A stretch of 59,145 nt of DNA. Origin: Chloroflexota bacterium (GTDB taxonomy: Bacteria > Chloroflexota > Limnocylindria > Limnocylindrales > CSP1-4). A program made the translations under genes and the position numbers. The first letter of the stretch is position 1, and every line of letters starts with the position of its first letter. The stretch is taken from positions 15,005-74,149 of the forward strand of contig PLMA01000056.1 of assembly GCA_003141455.1 (NCBI GenBank). The letters run 5' to 3'. This document shows, piece after piece, positions 16,027 to 24,875 of this stretch. The notes beneath the pieces are model-generated. The model did not search any database, was not told where the DNA came from, and saw only the letters and a program-made list of their open reading frames with translations.

Positions 16027-16108
16027 CCCGGCCAGGGCATCGGCGATCGAGCTCGGAACCACGATCCGGCATGTGGGACAGGCAGGTTCGAATCCTTTCG
16101 CCCCGACC
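16027..16108 (+). repeat. tRNA-3'-end-like dispersed repeat, copy G (most complete long form)
   Basis: This copy reads GGCCAGGGCATCGGCGATCG, GCTCGGAACCACGATCCGGC, ATGTGGGACAGGCAGG, TTCGAAT, CCTTT, CGCCCCGACC. It serves as the reference for the long subtype. It differs from copies A and E in ending ACCG rather than ACCA. It sits in the divergent gap between DUF5661 and the second ECF sigma gene. Confidence 0.75.
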
Positions 16109-16275
16109 GTGACAACCAACCGAGCACCGTTCCAGGCCATGTCCCACCCTTGAGCTCTCGCTGATGCGCTTGGGTGGAGCTCGACCTTGCGGGCCGCGGG
16201 CCTGGACGCGCCAAGCGTGGGCACCATTCCCGATACGGAGACGACCCACCCGAATCTCGGCCGCGCCGCCTCTAT

Positions 16276-16845
16276 ATGGTTGTGAACGATGCGATCAGCC
16301 CGGTGGTCTTGGAGGTGACGACGATCGACCGTCCACCGCAAGTCGAGGCAGTCTCCGAGACCAAGGGTCTCGATGGGGAGGCCGTGCTTGGCGAGGCGCT
16401 CCAGCGTCAGGCGCCAACCCTGCTTGCGGCTGCTCGGGCGCTTCTCCGAAACGAGGCCGACGCCCGCGATCTCGTGCAGACGACTCTTGAAATCGCATCG
16501 CGCAAGGCCGGCGATCTGCGCGACCCGGCCGCTCTTCGGGCCTGGCTCCTGGCGATCCAGGTTCGCGAGGCGTTCCGGCTTCGACGACGGCTCGCCCATC
16601 TTGTCCGCCTCAGCCCCGGCATCGTCGAGATCTCGCCCTCCCCCGGACCCGAAAGCGATGTCATCGCGCTGCGCACCGCCCTCGCGAAGTTGCCGCCGCG
16701 GGCCCGAGCGGCAGTCGTGCTCCACTACTTCGCGGACCTCTCCGTGGCCGACGTGGCACGGACGATGGGCATCAGCGAGAACACCACCAAAGGTCACCTG
16801 AAGGCGGGTCTGGCTCGACTTCGGGAGGAGCTCAAAGATGACTGA
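16276..16845 (+). CDS. ECF-family RNA polymerase sigma factor
   Basis: This 189-residue sigma factor has region 2 at about 40-110 (LLRNEADARDLVQTTLEIA, RAWLLAIQVREAFRLRRR) and region 4 at about 130-185 (ALAKLPPRARAAVVLHYF, DLSVADVARTMGISENTTKG). The region 2 sequence is further from consensus than that of the first ECF gene at 5301. ATG 16276 is preferred to the upstream ATG 16174, but no clear ribosome binding site supports either. Its last eight bases overlap the start of the following gene, which encodes a membrane protein with a Kelch propeller. The two therefore form a sigma and sensor pair analogous to, but not a copy of, the one at 5.3 kb. Confidence 0.85.
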   Translation: MVVNDAISPVVLEVTTIDRPPQVEAVSETKGLDGEAVLGEALQRQAPTLLAAARALLRNEADARDLVQTTLEIASRKAGDLRDPAALRAWLLAIQVREAFRLRRRLAHLVRLSPGIVEISPSPGPESDVIALRTALAKLPPRARAAVVLHYFADLSVADVARTMGISENTTKGHLKAGLARLREELKDD

Positions 16846-19063
16846 TAGCGACGAGCAGATCGAGGCCCGCGTGCGAGCGGCGTTCGCCTCAGAGCAGCGC
16901 CGGGCCGAGTCGGACCTCCGGCGCGCTCCTCTTCAACCGCACCGTGGATCAAGACTGCGCCTCATCCCCTCATTGGCGGCGGTTGCAGTGGTGGCGGCTC
17001 TGGTCGTGGTCGCGGCAGGTTTGTCCTATAACCTCCGCTACGCGGCAACCGTGAGCCCCGCTCCAACCTCAAGCCCAAGCTCCAGCACCCTGCAGAGCTC
17101 GCCGCCGTCCTTGCCGTCGCCCTCTCCCGACAGATCCGCCCTGGCTGGTCGCTACGAGGACGGCATTCCGCGCACCTTCGATGGCCAACCCGTGCTGCGC
17201 GGACAGTCGGCCATCGATGCGGCCAACGCATCCACGGACGCGTCATCGTTCCTTGTCGCCTTCTGGGCCGGCAAGGTGCTGCCATTCCGCAGCTGTGTCG
17301 CACTTGGACTCGACGACAACGCGCTCTACAAGTGCGGCAGCATGAGCAACGTCGGCGATCAGCCGGGGATCCGGTCATTCGAGCTGGGGATGGCGCTCCG
17401 GGTTGATACCAGTGCCGTAGCCCCGGGGCCCGTCATCGCCCGCGTCCATACCCACGATCCGGCCCTGATGAACTGCCCGGCTTCCTACGCAGCCGGCTGC
17501 GTTCACACCATGGTCGGCGAGGCCATCGTGTGGCACGGCGACGCGGCGGCCGCTCCCGGCCCGACAACCGTCGCCCAGGCCGCGGCCGCGTTCGGGGTCT
17601 CCGCCACTCCGGTGGCTGGGATCTGCGAAGGGGATTTCCCAGGCGTAGCGGTCCTTCAGTATCCCTCCCCTGGCACCCCCGGCTTGCAGGCGCCCGAGGG
17701 AGTGATCGCGGTGTTCCCCTCGACCGCGGCGCTGGCGGCGGTCGCCCCTGATGCGGCGGCCCACGGCGAGTCCGATGTGCCGGCTACCTACGGTCAGAGC
17801 TGCGAGCAAGGCGGCACCGATCCGCTGCGCGGCCCCGGCGCGTTCTCGTTCAAGTTCCACTGGCTTGCCCGAGGCAACGTGCTTGTGGCAGTCCAGTACG
17901 ACACGAGCGTAGGCCCAGAGAACGACGTGATCGTGGCCCAGGTTCGAGCCAAGCTCGCGACCCTCTCGGCGGCGGGGCAGTCTCTGTCGCCGACCCTCGC
18001 TCCGAGCCCCGGACCCAGCGCCACGTCGAGGTCTGGGACCTTCGTTCTGACCGGCCCTGTCCCATTCCCTGACTTCGGGCCGGGCCAGCGCCAGCCGGCA
18101 GTCCTGCTGGCCGACGGTCGGGTCCTCGTCGTGGGTGACACCGGTGCCCCTGTCGAGGCGCTGTTTGACCCGGCCACGGGCCGGTTCAGCATTACCGGAT
18201 CTCTCTCGACGATGCGGGTCAACGCCACCGCGACCCGCCTCAAGGATGGCCGAGTTCTGGTGGCCGGCGGCGACAACGAGACCGGCGTGCTCGCAAGCGC
18301 CGAGCTGTACGACCCGGCAACCGGCAAGTTCAGCCCCACGGGATCGATGTTGAGCCCCAGAGAGTTCGATACCATGACACTGCTCCCAGACGGCCGAGTC
18401 CTGATCCTCGGCGGTATAGGCAAAGGTGGCTACCTCGCGTCCGCGGAGCTGTATGACCCGGCCACCGGCCGGTTCAGCTCGGCCGGAAACACGCTGGCGC
18501 CGCTCGGCGAGGGCCACACAGCCACCCTGCTGCTCGACGGCCGGGTCCTGATAGCCGGCGGAGACGGCGGCTCGTCGCCGGCGAGAGTGACGGCCACGGC
18601 CGAGTTGTATGACCCCGCGAGCGGCAAGTTCAGCTCGACCGGTTCGATGACGACGCCGCGGGCCTTCAACACGGCGACCCTGCTCACCGACGGTCGAGTC
18701 CTGCTGGCCGGGGGCGAAGACGGCAGCGGCTTCAGCTCGTCGGCGGAGCTGTACGACCCAGCGGGTGGCACCTTCGGGGCGACGGGATCGATGTCGAGTG
18801 CGCGACAGAACCACGTCGCCGTTCGCCTGGACGACGGCCGGGTCCTGGTCGCGGGCGGGGACATCGGGACCGGCAACCGCCTGGTGTCGGCGGAGCTGTA
18901 CGACCCAGCGACCGGACGTTTCAGCCCCACCGGGAACATGACCGCCGAGCGGGTCGGCCTCACGGCAACTCTGCTGTTGGACGGGCGGGTCTTGGTCTTG
19001 GGAGCCAACGTGACTGGCACCGGCATCGACATCGCCAACGAAGCCGAGCTGTACTTGCCGTAG
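16838..19063 (+). CDS. Membrane-anchored Kelch-repeat propeller protein, putative anti-sigma/sensor
   Basis: This 741-residue protein has a charged cytoplasmic N-terminus of about 40 residues, one membrane helix (LAAVAVVAALVVVAAGL), and a Ser/Pro-rich linker. An unassigned domain with several cysteines follows (about 100-390). A C-terminal Kelch propeller starts at about residue 400. The Kelch part has seven DGRVLvvGG strands, alternating with AELYDPATGKFSPTGSM strands, and ends with AELYLP that would close the ring. Galactose-oxidase copper ligands cannot be placed, so binding is more likely than catalysis. Overlap with the ECF gene suggests the N-terminus controls that sigma factor; this is inference from context. 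Confidence 0.72.
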   Translation: MTDSDEQIEARVRAAFASEQRRAESDLRRAPLQPHRGSRLRLIPSLAAVAVVAALVVVAAGLSYNLRYAATVSPAPTSSPSSSTLQSSPPSLPSPSPDRSALAGRYEDGIPRTFDGQPVLRGQSAIDAANASTDASSFLVAFWAGKVLPFRSCVALGLDDNALYKCGSMSNVGDQPGIRSFELGMALRVDTSAVAPGPVIARVHTHDPALMNCPASYAAGCVHTMVGEAIVWHGDAAAAPGPTTVAQAAAAFGVSATPVAGICEGDFPGVAVLQYPSPGTPGLQAPEGVIAVFPSTAALAAVAPDAAAHGESDVPATYGQSCEQGGTDPLRGPGAFSFKFHWLARGNVLVAVQYDTSVGPENDVIVAQVRAKLATLSAAGQSLSPTLAPSPGPSATSRSGTFVLTGPVPFPDFGPGQRQPAVLLADGRVLVVGDTGAPVEALFDPATGRFSITGSLSTMRVNATATRLKDGRVLVAGGDNETGVLASAELYDPATGKFSPTGSMLSPREFDTMTLLPDGRVLILGGIGKGGYLASAELYDPATGRFSSAGNTLAPLGEGHTATLLLDGRVLIAGGDGGSSPARVTATAELYDPASGKFSSTGSMTTPRAFNTATLLTDGRVLLAGGEDGSGFSSSAELYDPAGGTFGATGSMSSARQNHVAVRLDDGRVLVAGGDIGTGNRLVSAELYDPATGRFSPTGNMTAERVGLTATLLLDGRVLVLGANVTGTGIDIANEAELYLP

Positions 19064-19140
19064 CCGACCGCAGTGCGCCCCTGGGGGCCGGCGCCGTGCT
19101 AGCCTGCGACCGTCGGAGCGAAGCGGGCGTGAGGTGAGCG

Positions 19141-20652
19141 TTGATCCAGGCAACGGTGGCTGTCGATCGCGAGCAGGCGATCGGCAAAGTCGATCGACGG
19201 CTCTTCGGCTCGTTCGTCGAGCACCTGGGCCGGTGCGTGTATGGCGGGATCTACGCGCCGGGCGGTCCGCTCTCAGACGCTCATGGTTTCCGCGAGGATG
19301 TCGCCGCCCTCATTCGTGACCTTGGCGTGACCGTGGTTCGCTACCCCGGCGGCAACTTCGTCTCCGGCTACCGGTGGGAGGACGGCGTCGGGCTTCGGGA
19401 CGTCCGACCGAGCCGTCTCAACCTAGCCTGGCACCAGACCGACCAGAACACATTCGGCCTTCATGAGTTCATCGACTGGACGCGCAAGATCGGCGTCGAG
19501 CCGATGCTGGCGGTCAACCTGGGGACGCGAGGAATCGCGGAAGCGCTCGACATGCTCGAGTACTCGAACCATCCGAGCGGAACGACCCTCTCCGACCTGC
19601 GGGTCGCGAACGGCGCGGCAGACCCGTTCGGCGTGCGGATGTGGTGCCTGGGCAACGAACCGGACGGCCCCTGGCAGCTCGGCCACAAGACCGCGCTCGA
19701 GTATGGCCGGCTCGCGGCCGAGACGGCCCGCGGAATGCGCCAGTTCGACGAGAAGCTCGAGCTGGTCGTCAACGGCAGCACGGCGCCGTGGCTCCCCAGC
19801 TCGGTCGACTGGGATCGAATCGTACTCGACGAGACCGTCGAGTTCGCCGACTACGTCGCGGTCCACATCTACGTCGAGGAGGTCGAGCGCGACATCCAGA
19901 CGTTCCTGGCCTCCGGCGTGGAGCTCGACCGCGAGATCGAGCGTGCCATAGCAGAGGCCGACGCCGCGGCCGCGCGGCGCGGTACCGAACGCAAGCTCGC
20001 GGTCTCGGTCGACGAATGGGGCATCTGGCGCGGCCGCGACCCGAACCCACCCACACCCGAGGATTGGCCGGTCGAGAGGCGGATCGGCGAGTCGATCTAC
20101 ACGGCGGGCGACGCCGTCGTCACGGGCGCGCTGATCATCTCCTTACTCAACCACGCCGACCGCGTCACCTGCGCCTGCCAGTCGCTGCTGGTCAACGCCG
20201 GCGCTCCGATCCGCGCCGAAGCCGACGGCGTGTGGCGCCAGTCGATCTACTACCCATTCCAGCTCGCCGCGCGCTACTCAAAGGGAACGGCCCTGCGGGC
20301 GAGCATCGCGGCCCCGGAGATCGACACCAGGAAGTACGGGCGAGTTGGCGCGATCGACGTCGCGGCGACTCTCGACGAGGAGAAGGGCGAGCTCGTCCTC
20401 TTCCTTGTGAATCGCAACGCCTCGGAGGCGGCGCAGACAACCATCCGCCTGGGCTCCTGGCCGGACGCGCGCCTCGCCGATTCGCTCGTCGTCGGAGGAG
20501 GCGATCCCTGGGAGATGAGCACGCGAGAGCAGCCTGACCGCGTCGTGCCGCACCGGAACGACGAGACGTCGATTGATGGCGGCTTGATTGACGTGACCCT
20601 TCCAGCTGCGTCGTGGAGCGTCATCCGCCTGGCAGTCGACGCCGGCCGATAG
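19141..20652 (+). CDS. abfA: Alpha-N-arabinofuranosidase, GH51
   Basis: This 503-residue intracellular glycosidase matches GH51 from its first residues: FGSFVEHLGRCVYGGIY, then VVRYPGGNFVSGYRWEDG. The acid/base glutamate is Glu173 in CLGNEPDGPW and the nucleophile is Glu292 in SVDEWGIW, both in standard context. The C-terminal beta-sandwich is complete. It releases arabinose from arabinoxylan or arabinan oligosaccharides after uptake; no signal peptide is present. The start is TTG 19141, preceded by a weak GGTGAG. It is not in an operon with the sugar transporter 11 kb further on, but the two could act on the same plant polysaccharide. Confidence 0.92.
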   Translation: MIQATVAVDREQAIGKVDRRLFGSFVEHLGRCVYGGIYAPGGPLSDAHGFREDVAALIRDLGVTVVRYPGGNFVSGYRWEDGVGLRDVRPSRLNLAWHQTDQNTFGLHEFIDWTRKIGVEPMLAVNLGTRGIAEALDMLEYSNHPSGTTLSDLRVANGAADPFGVRMWCLGNEPDGPWQLGHKTALEYGRLAAETARGMRQFDEKLELVVNGSTAPWLPSSVDWDRIVLDETVEFADYVAVHIYVEEVERDIQTFLASGVELDREIERAIAEADAAAARRGTERKLAVSVDEWGIWRGRDPNPPTPEDWPVERRIGESIYTAGDAVVTGALIISLLNHADRVTCACQSLLVNAGAPIRAEADGVWRQSIYYPFQLAARYSKGTALRASIAAPEIDTRKYGRVGAIDVAATLDEEKGELVLFLVNRNASEAAQTTIRLGSWPDARLADSLVVGGGDPWEMSTREQPDRVVPHRNDETSIDGGLIDVTLPAASWSVIRLAVDAGR

Positions 20653-20914
20653 CCCCAGCTGTCTGGCCTCGCCTGGCGACGGTTGGCCGCAGGCCGTCAA
20701 CCTTCGTCTCGGCGCATGTTCACCTGGCGCATCAACCGTCCCTCACGGTGGGCCGGGGCGGCCGTCGAACCGACAGGGCAAGGCGAGAGGAGCATATTCG
20801 CGAAGAGGGCGGAGAGTCTTGGCGACAAGGTCGACCTGCCGATCCCCTCCGCACCCACGAACCTCCTGAAGAAATCCCGTTACTCGCAGGGCGGGTCCAA
20901 GACCGGAGGATCCG

Positions 20915-21859
20915 ATGCGCTCTCGCGCGACCAGCCCATACCGGGCCATGAAGGCCGCTTTCTCCTCGATGTCGACGAAGACCAAGCGGCTGCTCAGCCT
21001 GGTTGCCGTCGCACTCCTGCTCGCCGGCGCCTTTGTGCCGGGTCTCGATGCGGTCGCGGGTCTCGAGCGGAACCTTCTGATCTTCACGGTCATCCTGACC
21101 ATCTCCGTCGGTCTGCACGAGTTCGGCCACCTTCTCATGGCTCGCCTCTTGCACCTACGCGTGCATTCCTACGGGCTTTTCATGGGCCCACGCGTCGCGT
21201 CGCGTCTCAAGTTCGGGATCGAATGGCGACTCAATATCCTGCCGATCGGCGGCTACGTGACCCTCCAAGGCGAGAATCGCGACGAGGGCCCCGGCTCCTT
21301 CTACACGGCCCCGGCCTGGAAGAAGGTCCTTGTCTACGTCGTCGGGTCGCTGGTCAACCTTGTCCTCGCGTACGTCGCGCTCATCGCCATTGCTGCTCCG
21401 GTCTACTGGTCCAGGTTCTCCGGAAACCTAATCAAGACGATCCAGGCTTCGTGGATCTTCGCCAACTTCATGGTCGGCACCATCGCATCGTCTACCGCCG
21501 CCGCCTTCGCCGGTTTCCTGCCTCATGCCGCGACCCGTCCTCTTGATAGCCCCTTCGTCGGACTGCCGGGAATGGTCCGGGCATCGGGTCTGTTCGCGGC
21601 CCAGGGCATCGATGGGCTGCTCCTGTTCTTCGCTGCGATCAACCTGTCGCTCTTCCTCGTGAACCTGCTCCCGATCCCGCCCCTCGACGGCGGCCAGACC
21701 GTCCTCGCGATACTCCGCAGGCTCATGGGTCGACTCGTCACTGAGCAGGTTGCCCACGGCATCGCGGCCGTCGGCCTGGGCGCGCTCATCGTGTTCATAG
21801 CGTTCGTCAACGGAGTCGATGTTGTGAGGATGCTCTCGGGGGTTCCGTTCGACCAATAG
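20915..21859 (+). CDS. M50 family site-2 metalloprotease
   Basis: This 314-residue membrane protein has the zinc site HEFGH at residues 68-72 in the second hydrophobic segment and the second conserved motif LLPIPPLDGG near residue 250. This pairing defines M50 site-2 proteases, which cut substrates inside the membrane (for example anti-sigma factors). GGYVTLQGEN, typical of RseP-like members, is present, but no PDZ domain separates the two halves. GGAGG lies five bases before ATG 20915. With two membrane-anchored sigma-partner proteins nearby, a role in releasing sigma factors is possible but unproven. The 260 bases upstream hold no convincing gene. Confidence 0.88.
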   Translation: MRSRATSPYRAMKAAFSSMSTKTKRLLSLVAVALLLAGAFVPGLDAVAGLERNLLIFTVILTISVGLHEFGHLLMARLLHLRVHSYGLFMGPRVASRLKFGIEWRLNILPIGGYVTLQGENRDEGPGSFYTAPAWKKVLVYVVGSLVNLVLAYVALIAIAAPVYWSRFSGNLIKTIQASWIFANFMVGTIASSTAAAFAGFLPHAATRPLDSPFVGLPGMVRASGLFAAQGIDGLLLFFAAINLSLFLVNLLPIPPLDGGQTVLAILRRLMGRLVTEQVAHGIAAVGLGALIVFIAFVNGVDVVRMLSGVPFDQ

Positions 21860-22123
21860 ACAGAACGGAGCAACGCCGTGAGAGGCGCGGCACCGGCCGA
21901 CGTGGCGCAGTCTTGGAGCTCATGGCCTCGCTCGGCGGCACGGTCGAGAGGTATCCCATTCCCCGGCTGAGTCTGTCGGCGTTTGCTTGCCTGAGTCTGC
22001 CACTATGTCACGGGCAGGAGCGGGGTTCGTCCGATACCTCATCTGGACCCAATCTTTCACCCGCGGACCTGGGTTACTGCCACGAACGCTGATCGAGAAC
22101 TCGTTCTCTCGGATGCCGGCGAG

Positions 22124-23563
22124 TTGGATCGCCCCGCTATGAGCGCCCATCGGTTCGGCCGCATCCCGCGCCTTGAGTCGCCTGTCGCGGCGTCGCTGCT
22201 GTCTTGCCTGCTGCCCGGGCTGGGTCAGCTGGCAATGGGCCGCGGCCGCTGGGCGCTGCTCTTCCTGGTGCCATCCCTGCTCGGCCTGGGCTGGATCGCC
22301 GTCCAGCTCAGTCAGGGTCTGGCCTGGTTCGGGCTCAGCCTCCTCGACGAGACGTTCGTCGCCACGCTGATCCCGATCGTGACTCTCCTGGCTGTCTGGC
22401 GGGTTCTCGCGGTCGGTCAGGCGTTCCTCACGGCACCCGGCCGGCGCCGCTGGCCCAAGCTCGAGAGCGCCATAGTGGCGGCGCTGGTGCTCTCCATCAC
22501 TGCCACCCACGTCATCGCGATCGCCGGAGCATGGGCCGTCTATCGGACCGGTGCCGCGATGAACAGCAACAACATGCTCAGCGACAGCTCCCTGTCGGGC
22601 GGATCTCCTTCCGCCACCCGCGCCGCACCGACCCCATCTCCGACGCCCACGCCGACGCCGGCGGCAACTCTGCCGCCGTGGGCGTTCAGCTGGCCCAGTG
22701 CCACGCCGGCGCCCACGTACCCGTCCAACCCGGACCGAATCACCTTCCTGCTGATAGGCGTGGACTTCATGACAGGTCGCGCGCACGCCTCGACCGACTC
22801 CATGATTCTGGCCACCCTGGACGTTCACACCAATAAGGCAACGATCATCAGCGTGCCCCGCGACACGGGGAGTTTCGATCTCTACTACGGCGGCGCGGTC
22901 ACCGGCGGGTTCAAGCTGAACGAGCTGATGAAAGCCGCCTCTTCCCCGAGCTTCGGCTCGCCCGACTCGGGTGTCGAGACCCTCACCAAGGAGGTCGGGT
23001 TCCTGGTGGGGCTGCCCGTCGACTATTACGCCGCGGTTGACCTCGAAGGCTTCGTCAACATCGTGCAAGCGATGGGCGGCGTCGACGTGAACGTCACGAC
23101 CGCGGTAAACGATCCGTTCACCGGCACCTTCGTGCCGACGGGACTGATCCACATGGACGGCCACCTCGCTCTCAAGTACGCCCGGTCTCGCATGAGCACC
23201 AGCGACTATGCCCGGTCGAGCCGCCAGCAGCAGGTCCTGGTCGACCTGGCCCGCAAGGTGGTGACTCCCGAAGTCATCCCGCAGCTGCCGGAGTTGCTCT
23301 CACTGGCCGGGACGACCATCGCCACCGACTTTCCGATGAAGAACGCCCGCAACTTCGTGACCGCTTTCAGACGCGTCGACGCGCCGACCGAGTGCGTCCT
23401 GGGGCCGCCGTACAGCTATCACCCCGACACATCGACCACCGGTGGCACGTGGATCAGCCGGCTGGACATGGACCGCGTGGCCGGCCTCTCGGTCTACCTG
23501 TTCGGTCGCGAGAGCCTCTACTTCGACAGGCCGGGCGTGGTCCCTGCTCCCTGCGAGTCGTAG
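22124..23563 (+). CDS. LytR-CpsA-Psr (LCP) family protein
   Basis: This 479-residue protein has an N-terminal block of about four membrane helices, a Pro/Thr-rich spacer (TPSPTPTPTPAA), and an LCP domain from about residue 205. Domain hallmarks are LLIGVDFMTG, STDSMILATLD, TIISVPRDT (the catalytic arginine context), DYYAAVDLEGFVNIVQAMGG and HLALKYARSRMSTSDYARS. LCP enzymes attach polysaccharides or teichoic-type polymers to peptidoglycan. The four extra helices before the domain are more than the usual single anchor. The start is TTG 22124 or ATG 22139. The preceding 264 bases show no gene. Confidence 0.88.
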   Translation: MDRPAMSAHRFGRIPRLESPVAASLLSCLLPGLGQLAMGRGRWALLFLVPSLLGLGWIAVQLSQGLAWFGLSLLDETFVATLIPIVTLLAVWRVLAVGQAFLTAPGRRRWPKLESAIVAALVLSITATHVIAIAGAWAVYRTGAAMNSNNMLSDSSLSGGSPSATRAAPTPSPTPTPTPAATLPPWAFSWPSATPAPTYPSNPDRITFLLIGVDFMTGRAHASTDSMILATLDVHTNKATIISVPRDTGSFDLYYGGAVTGGFKLNELMKAASSPSFGSPDSGVETLTKEVGFLVGLPVDYYAAVDLEGFVNIVQAMGGVDVNVTTAVNDPFTGTFVPTGLIHMDGHLALKYARSRMSTSDYARSSRQQQVLVDLARKVVTPEVIPQLPELLSLAGTTIATDFPMKNARNFVTAFRRVDAPTECVLGPPYSYHPDTSTTGGTWISRLDMDRVAGLSVYLFGRESLYFDRPGVVPAPCES

Positions 23564-23596
23564 TCCCCCGCGACGCTCGCAGATTCTGAGCGAACT

Positions 23597-24217
23597 CTAG
23601 GTCCGGGTCCGCGCAAGCAGCTGGTTCTTCAGGCACTCTGCCAGCCACGCCTCGAACTCGTCGGCGCTCCAGCCCGCGATTTCGGTGAGCTCCTCATAGA
23701 CGTCCGGCAGCGTTAGCGCGTCGAGGATGGCCGTCGCGTGTGCGGGGTCGACTCCCGATGCCAGCTCCGCCTCGAGCGAATTGGCCAGCCGGGCGATGCC
23801 CCTGCGTCGCATGCCGAGCACCTGCTCCTCTTCGGCCCGTACCGAGGGATCCGAAGCGCCAGCGTCGCGATAGATCGCGACAACGTCGTGCCCGAACTCC
23901 CAGCGCCGGCGGATGGAGCAGGCAAAGAGCTCGAGCTTCCGCCCCGCATCCGTCTCCCGCACCGCGTCCTCGAACAGAGCCTCGGCCGCCGGCTGACGCA
24001 GGACCGTATCGCGAAGCTCGTGGAGGATCCCGGCCTTCGAGCCATAGACCGCGTAGACGGTTTGAACCGCGACTCCCGCTTCGTCGGCGACGGCCTGAAG
24101 CGTCGTTGCGCCGTAGCCACGACTCCGGAACAGACCGCGTGCTGCCTCGGCGATGCGGCGGCGGGTTACCTTTGCCCGTTCGTCCCGCAGGGTAAGCCTC
24201 TCTTTGACATCGCCCAT
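23597..24217 (-). CDS. TetR family transcriptional regulator
   Basis: This 206-residue regulator has the TetR N-terminal helix-turn-helix: RRRIAEAARGLFRSRGYGAT, then QAVADEAGVAVQTVYAVYGSK. The C-terminal helices are unassigned. ATG 24217 lies six bases from the first of two palindromes, and the divergent SnoaL-like gene begins 19 bases after the second. It probably represses itself and the divergent gene until an unknown small molecule binds. Confidence 0.9.
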   Translation of the reverse strand: MGDVKERLTLRDERAKVTRRRIAEAARGLFRSRGYGATTLQAVADEAGVAVQTVYAVYGSKAGILHELRDTVLRQPAAEALFEDAVRETDAGRKLELFACSIRRRWEFGHDVVAIYRDAGASDPSVRAEEEQVLGMRRRGIARLANSLEAELASGVDPAHATAILDALTLPDVYEELTEIAGWSADEFEAWLAECLKNQLLARTRT

Positions 24218-24222
24218 GTCGG

Positions 24223-24237
24223 TAGAGTATCACTCTA
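24223..24237. promoter_or_regulatory. TetR operator 1
   Basis: TAGAGTATCACTCTA is a perfect palindrome of 6-base arms around ATC. It lies six bases from the TetR start codon in the 59-base divergent gap. Confidence 0.75.
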
Positions 24238-24243
24238 ATTCAA

Positions 24244-24258
24244 TAGAGCAACACTCTA
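24244..24258. promoter_or_regulatory. TetR operator 2
   Basis: TAGAGCAACACTCTA repeats the outer 5-base arms of operator 1. Centre-to-centre distance from operator 1 is 21 bases, two helical turns, so two dimers could bind the same face of the DNA. Confidence 0.75.
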
Positions 24259-24276
24259 ACGAACACGGGAGACGGC

Positions 24277-24708
24277 ATGTCGACAGAAGAGAACATCGCG
24301 GCTTTTCGCAAGCTCATCGACGTCGGGTTTACCAAAGGCGACCTCAGCGTAGTCGATGAGTTGGGCTCCCCCGCAGGGATCGAGCACCAGAGAGGGAACA
24401 AGCCCGGTATCGAGGGTACGAAGGCGACGATCACGACCCTTCACACGTGGTTCTCGGACTTCGAGCTCACCATCGTCAAGCTCGCAGCGGACGGTGACAC
24501 CGTCTGGTCGCTCAACCGCGCCCGAGGCGTGAACACCGGCTCGATCATGGACTTCCCGCCCACCGGCAAGTCGTTCGAGATCGACATCATGGACGTCGTC
24601 CGCTTCGAGGACGGCAAGATGGTCGAGCACTGGGGCGTGCCCGATCAGCTCGGCATGCTCATGCAGCTCGGGCTCGTGCAGAGACCTCAGTCGGCTGCGG
24701 CACGCTGA
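24277..24708 (+). CDS. SnoaL-like ester cyclase / NTF2-fold protein
   Basis: This 143-residue NTF2-fold protein contains FRKLIDVGFTKGDLSVVDEL, the His-containing IEHQRG and the late EDGKMVEHWGVPDQLGML segment typical of the SnoaL-like polyketide cyclase family (often annotated ester cyclase). Most such proteins in isolated positions have unknown substrates. GGGAG precedes ATG by five bases. It is transcribed divergently from a TetR gene with two operators between, so it is probably the regulated target and may modify or bind the TetR ligand. Confidence 0.85.
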   Translation: MSTEENIAAFRKLIDVGFTKGDLSVVDELGSPAGIEHQRGNKPGIEGTKATITTLHTWFSDFELTIVKLAADGDTVWSLNRARGVNTGSIMDFPPTGKSFEIDIMDVVRFEDGKMVEHWGVPDQLGMLMQLGLVQRPQSAAAR

Positions 24709-24875
24709 AGTCGGGTACCCCGAAGTCGACGTCCCCGGCTTGCTGAGCAGTTCGGCCTGAGGCCGCTCTTGCCGCACGGACGCGCGGCGGAAGTCCGGCC
24801 TTCGGGGGATGCTAGGATTCGGCGGGTCGCCCATTTCGCGCACATAGCCGCCCCGAGCTCCCGTCCTCTTCCTAG

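Noticed and set aside
1505-16108. Complete tRNA genes at the GGTTCGAATCC...CCGACCA sites
   Set aside because: None has a complementary 5' acceptor strand, D-arm and anticodon arm at the right distances; only the 3' part is tRNA-like.
15580-16797. A 405-residue reverse-strand protein
   Set aside because: Only its last 98 residues match a family (DUF5661). The rest runs through repeat copy G and antisense to the ECF gene.
20683-21546. A 287-residue forward-strand protein upstream of and overlapping the M50 gene
   Set aside because: Most of it is out of frame over the HEFGH protease. The non-overlapping first part has no motif or ribosome binding site.
21860-22123. Further repeat copy near GGGGTTCGTCCGATACC
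   Set aside because: The similarity to the repeat is too short and scattered to separate from chance.
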